From Sphingomonas sp. PP-CE-3G-477 (GTDB lineage: Bacteria; Pseudomonadota; Alphaproteobacteria; Sphingomonadales; Sphingomonadaceae), in NCBI RefSeq assembly GCF_003050745.1, contig NZ_QAOF01000003.1, positions 186,001-250,000 of the forward strand: a stretch of 64,000 nucleotides of DNA. Reading direction: 5' to 3'. The translations under genes and the position numbers were made by a program. This document shows, piece by piece, positions 62,817 to 64,000 of this stretch (position 1 is its first letter; every line of letters begins with the position of its first letter). The notes under the pieces are model-generated. The model was not told the origin of the DNA and ran no database searches. It saw only the letters and a program-made list of their open reading frames with translations.

Positions 62817-64000
62817 CTACGCCATCGCCGCGAGCAACCGCCCGACATCCACCGTCGCGAACGACGCGAAATTGTCCGCCACGCCGAACGGCAGCAGCAA
62901 CGTCCGATCATGGACGATCCCGCCGCAACTATAGACGACGTTGGGCACATAGCCGTCGCGTTCCTTCGGGCTGGGCACGATCAGCGGGTGCGTCATGCGG
63001 GCGAGCAGCCTGGTCGGGTCGGCCTTGTCGAGCAGGCATGCACCGATGCAGTAGTTGCGGACGCTGCCGACGCCGTGCGTCAGCACCAGCCAGCCCTCGT
63101 CGATCTCGATCGGCGATCCGCAATTGCCCATCTGGATGAACTCCCACGGCCATTTCGGCTCGACGATCCTGCTGCCGCCGTCCCAGGTCAGCAGGTCGTC
63201 CGAGGTGATGAACCAGATGTTCTCGTTGTCCTGCCGCCCGAGCATCGCATAGCGTCCATCGATCTTGCGCGGGAACAACGCCATGCCCTTGGTCGCGGCG
63301 ACCGCGCCGCGCATCGGCTGCATCTCGAACGTCTTGAAATCCTCGCCGCGCAAGAGTTCGCACCGCGCTTCCGAGCCGCTGAACGCGGTATAGGTGCCGA
63401 GATACTGCACCTCGCCGGCGTCCTCGAAGCGAACGAGACGGAGATCCTCGATCCCCTGGCGCTGGCTCGGCAGGATCGGGAAAAGCACCGTCTCGGAGAG
63501 TTCGTGACTGGCGCCGCATTGCAGCCGCGTCGGGCCGCCATCGGTCGCGCCCTGGTCGTTCGGTTCGACCCGCGGCGGCACCGCGGTCTGGCTGGCGGGG
63601 TCGACCGAGAAGCCGTCGTTTGGCGACCAGCGTCCGGTCCTGAACGTGACCGACGAGACATGGCCTTCGCCGATCCCGCGCAGCGACAGGATGAAGCGCA
63701 GCCCGCCCTCGGGTGCACCGCTCTGATCGGGATGCAGGACCATGCTCGGATTGAACAACGCGGCGGCCTCGAACGAATATTCCTCGCTGAGATAGGCACC
63801 GATCAGCAGCTGCTGGTCGCGATCGATCGAACGTGGGTCGTTCACCACGGCCATCACGACGCCGAAGCGGTGCAGCAACAGATCGTCGACGTCGCGGTGG
63901 CGTTCGTCGAGCGACACCATCACGCGCTCGCGCTCCGCGGAAAGCTCGTCCGCGGTGAGCGACAGGACGCGGTCGATCACGCGGATCGCGCGCGGATGGC
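62817..64000 (-). CDS. Glycoside hydrolase family 130-like protein, N-terminus beyond the window
   Basis: About 394 codons visible; the frame is open to the window edge (HPRAIRVIDRVLSL) and typical homologues have roughly 30-40 more residues upstream, so the GTG at 63980 is probably not the start. A five-bladed propeller fold is expected. GH130-type features: IEDLRLVRFED, EFIQMGNCGSPIEIDEGWLVLTHG (quoted in halves, up to GNCGS and from PIEI) and KERDGYVPNVVYSCG. GH130 enzymes phosphorolyse or hydrolyse beta-mannosides; a true substrate is unknown. Confidence 0.85.
   Translation of the reverse strand, partial: HPRAIRVIDRVLSLTADELSAERERVMVSLDERHRDVDDLLLHRFGVVMAVVNDPRSIDRDQQLLIGAYLSEEYSFEAAALFNPSMVLHPDQSGAPEGGLRFILSLRGIGEGHVSSVTFRTGRWSPNDGFSVDPASQTAVPPRVEPNDQGATDGGPTRLQCGASHELSETVLFPILPSQRQGIEDLRLVRFEDAGEVQYLGTYTAFSGSEARCELLRGEDFKTFEMQPMRGAVAATKGMALFPRKIDGRYAMLGRQDNENIWFITSDDLLTWDGGSRIVEPKWPWEFIQMGNCGSPIEIDEGWLVLTHGVGSVRNYCIGACLLDKADPTRLLARMTHPLIVPSPKERDGYVPNVVYSCGGIVHDRTLLLPFGVADNFASFATVDVGRLLAAMA

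Overview
The window is high-GC chromosomal DNA of an alphaproteobacterium, most probably a Sphingomonas-like member of the Sphingomonadaceae. This rests on gene content and order (tsaB-rimI-fur-plsC-miaB; the suf operon led by an Rrf2 regulator; an AhpC/AhpD peroxidase pair beside oxyR; a DUF2794 gene; a phasin) and on the dense scatter of short palindromic repeats between genes. I see no rRNA, tRNA, prophage, insertion sequence or CRISPR array. Two genes run off the window: miaB at the left edge and a GH130-type gene at the right edge.

Layout. 1-4485 (minus): miaB, a lysophospholipid acyltransferase, fur, rimI, tsaB, a RutE-like nitroreductase and an Nfu-type Fe-S carrier. 4629-14778: patatin lipase, Asp/Asn beta-hydroxylase, secreted M16 peptidase, long-chain acyl-CoA synthetase, gamma-glutamyltransferase and pyrD. 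15083-21195: Fe-S assembly operon (Rrf2 regulator, sufB, sufC, sufD, sufS, sufT, sufA). 21494-27613: amino-acid permease, mtnP, a candidate small RNA, aconitase and a winged-helix protein. 28186-31710: autotransporter serine protease. 32115-36970: MarR regulator plus an Emr-type tripartite efflux set. 37103-39312: small hypotheticals and a lactonase. 39396-46730: TetR-controlled RND efflux operon. 46795-54768: UDP-glucose dehydrogenase, phasin, phosphate transporter with a NUDIX/DUF47 reading frame, an LplT-like MFS carrier, pgsA and moaDE. 54837-58550: two fasciclin proteins, oxyR and ahpC/ahpD. 58667-64000: TauE/SafE permease, cysE, DUF2794, pncB with a nicotinamidase-like hydrolase, and a GH130-type protein.

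Themes. Fe-S and oxidative-stress functions recur (Suf, Nfu, Fur, OxyR, AhpC/AhpD, aconitase). Two separate drug-efflux systems each lie beside their own regulator and recognisable operator-like palindromes. The main non-genic feature is a set of at least six families of small palindromic repeats. One copy lies in frame inside pyrD, and others lie so that repeat-derived sequence appears to supply the ribosome binding site of sufA, ahpD and tsaB.

The best leads for something new are the repeat copy translated within PyrD, the NUDIX-DUF47 read-through frame with an internal ribosome binding site and no normal start codon, a candidate small RNA with C-rich anti-Shine-Dalgarno loops at about 24036-24106, and a three-site TetR operator set around the RND promoter. 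No wholly new multi-gene system could be identified.
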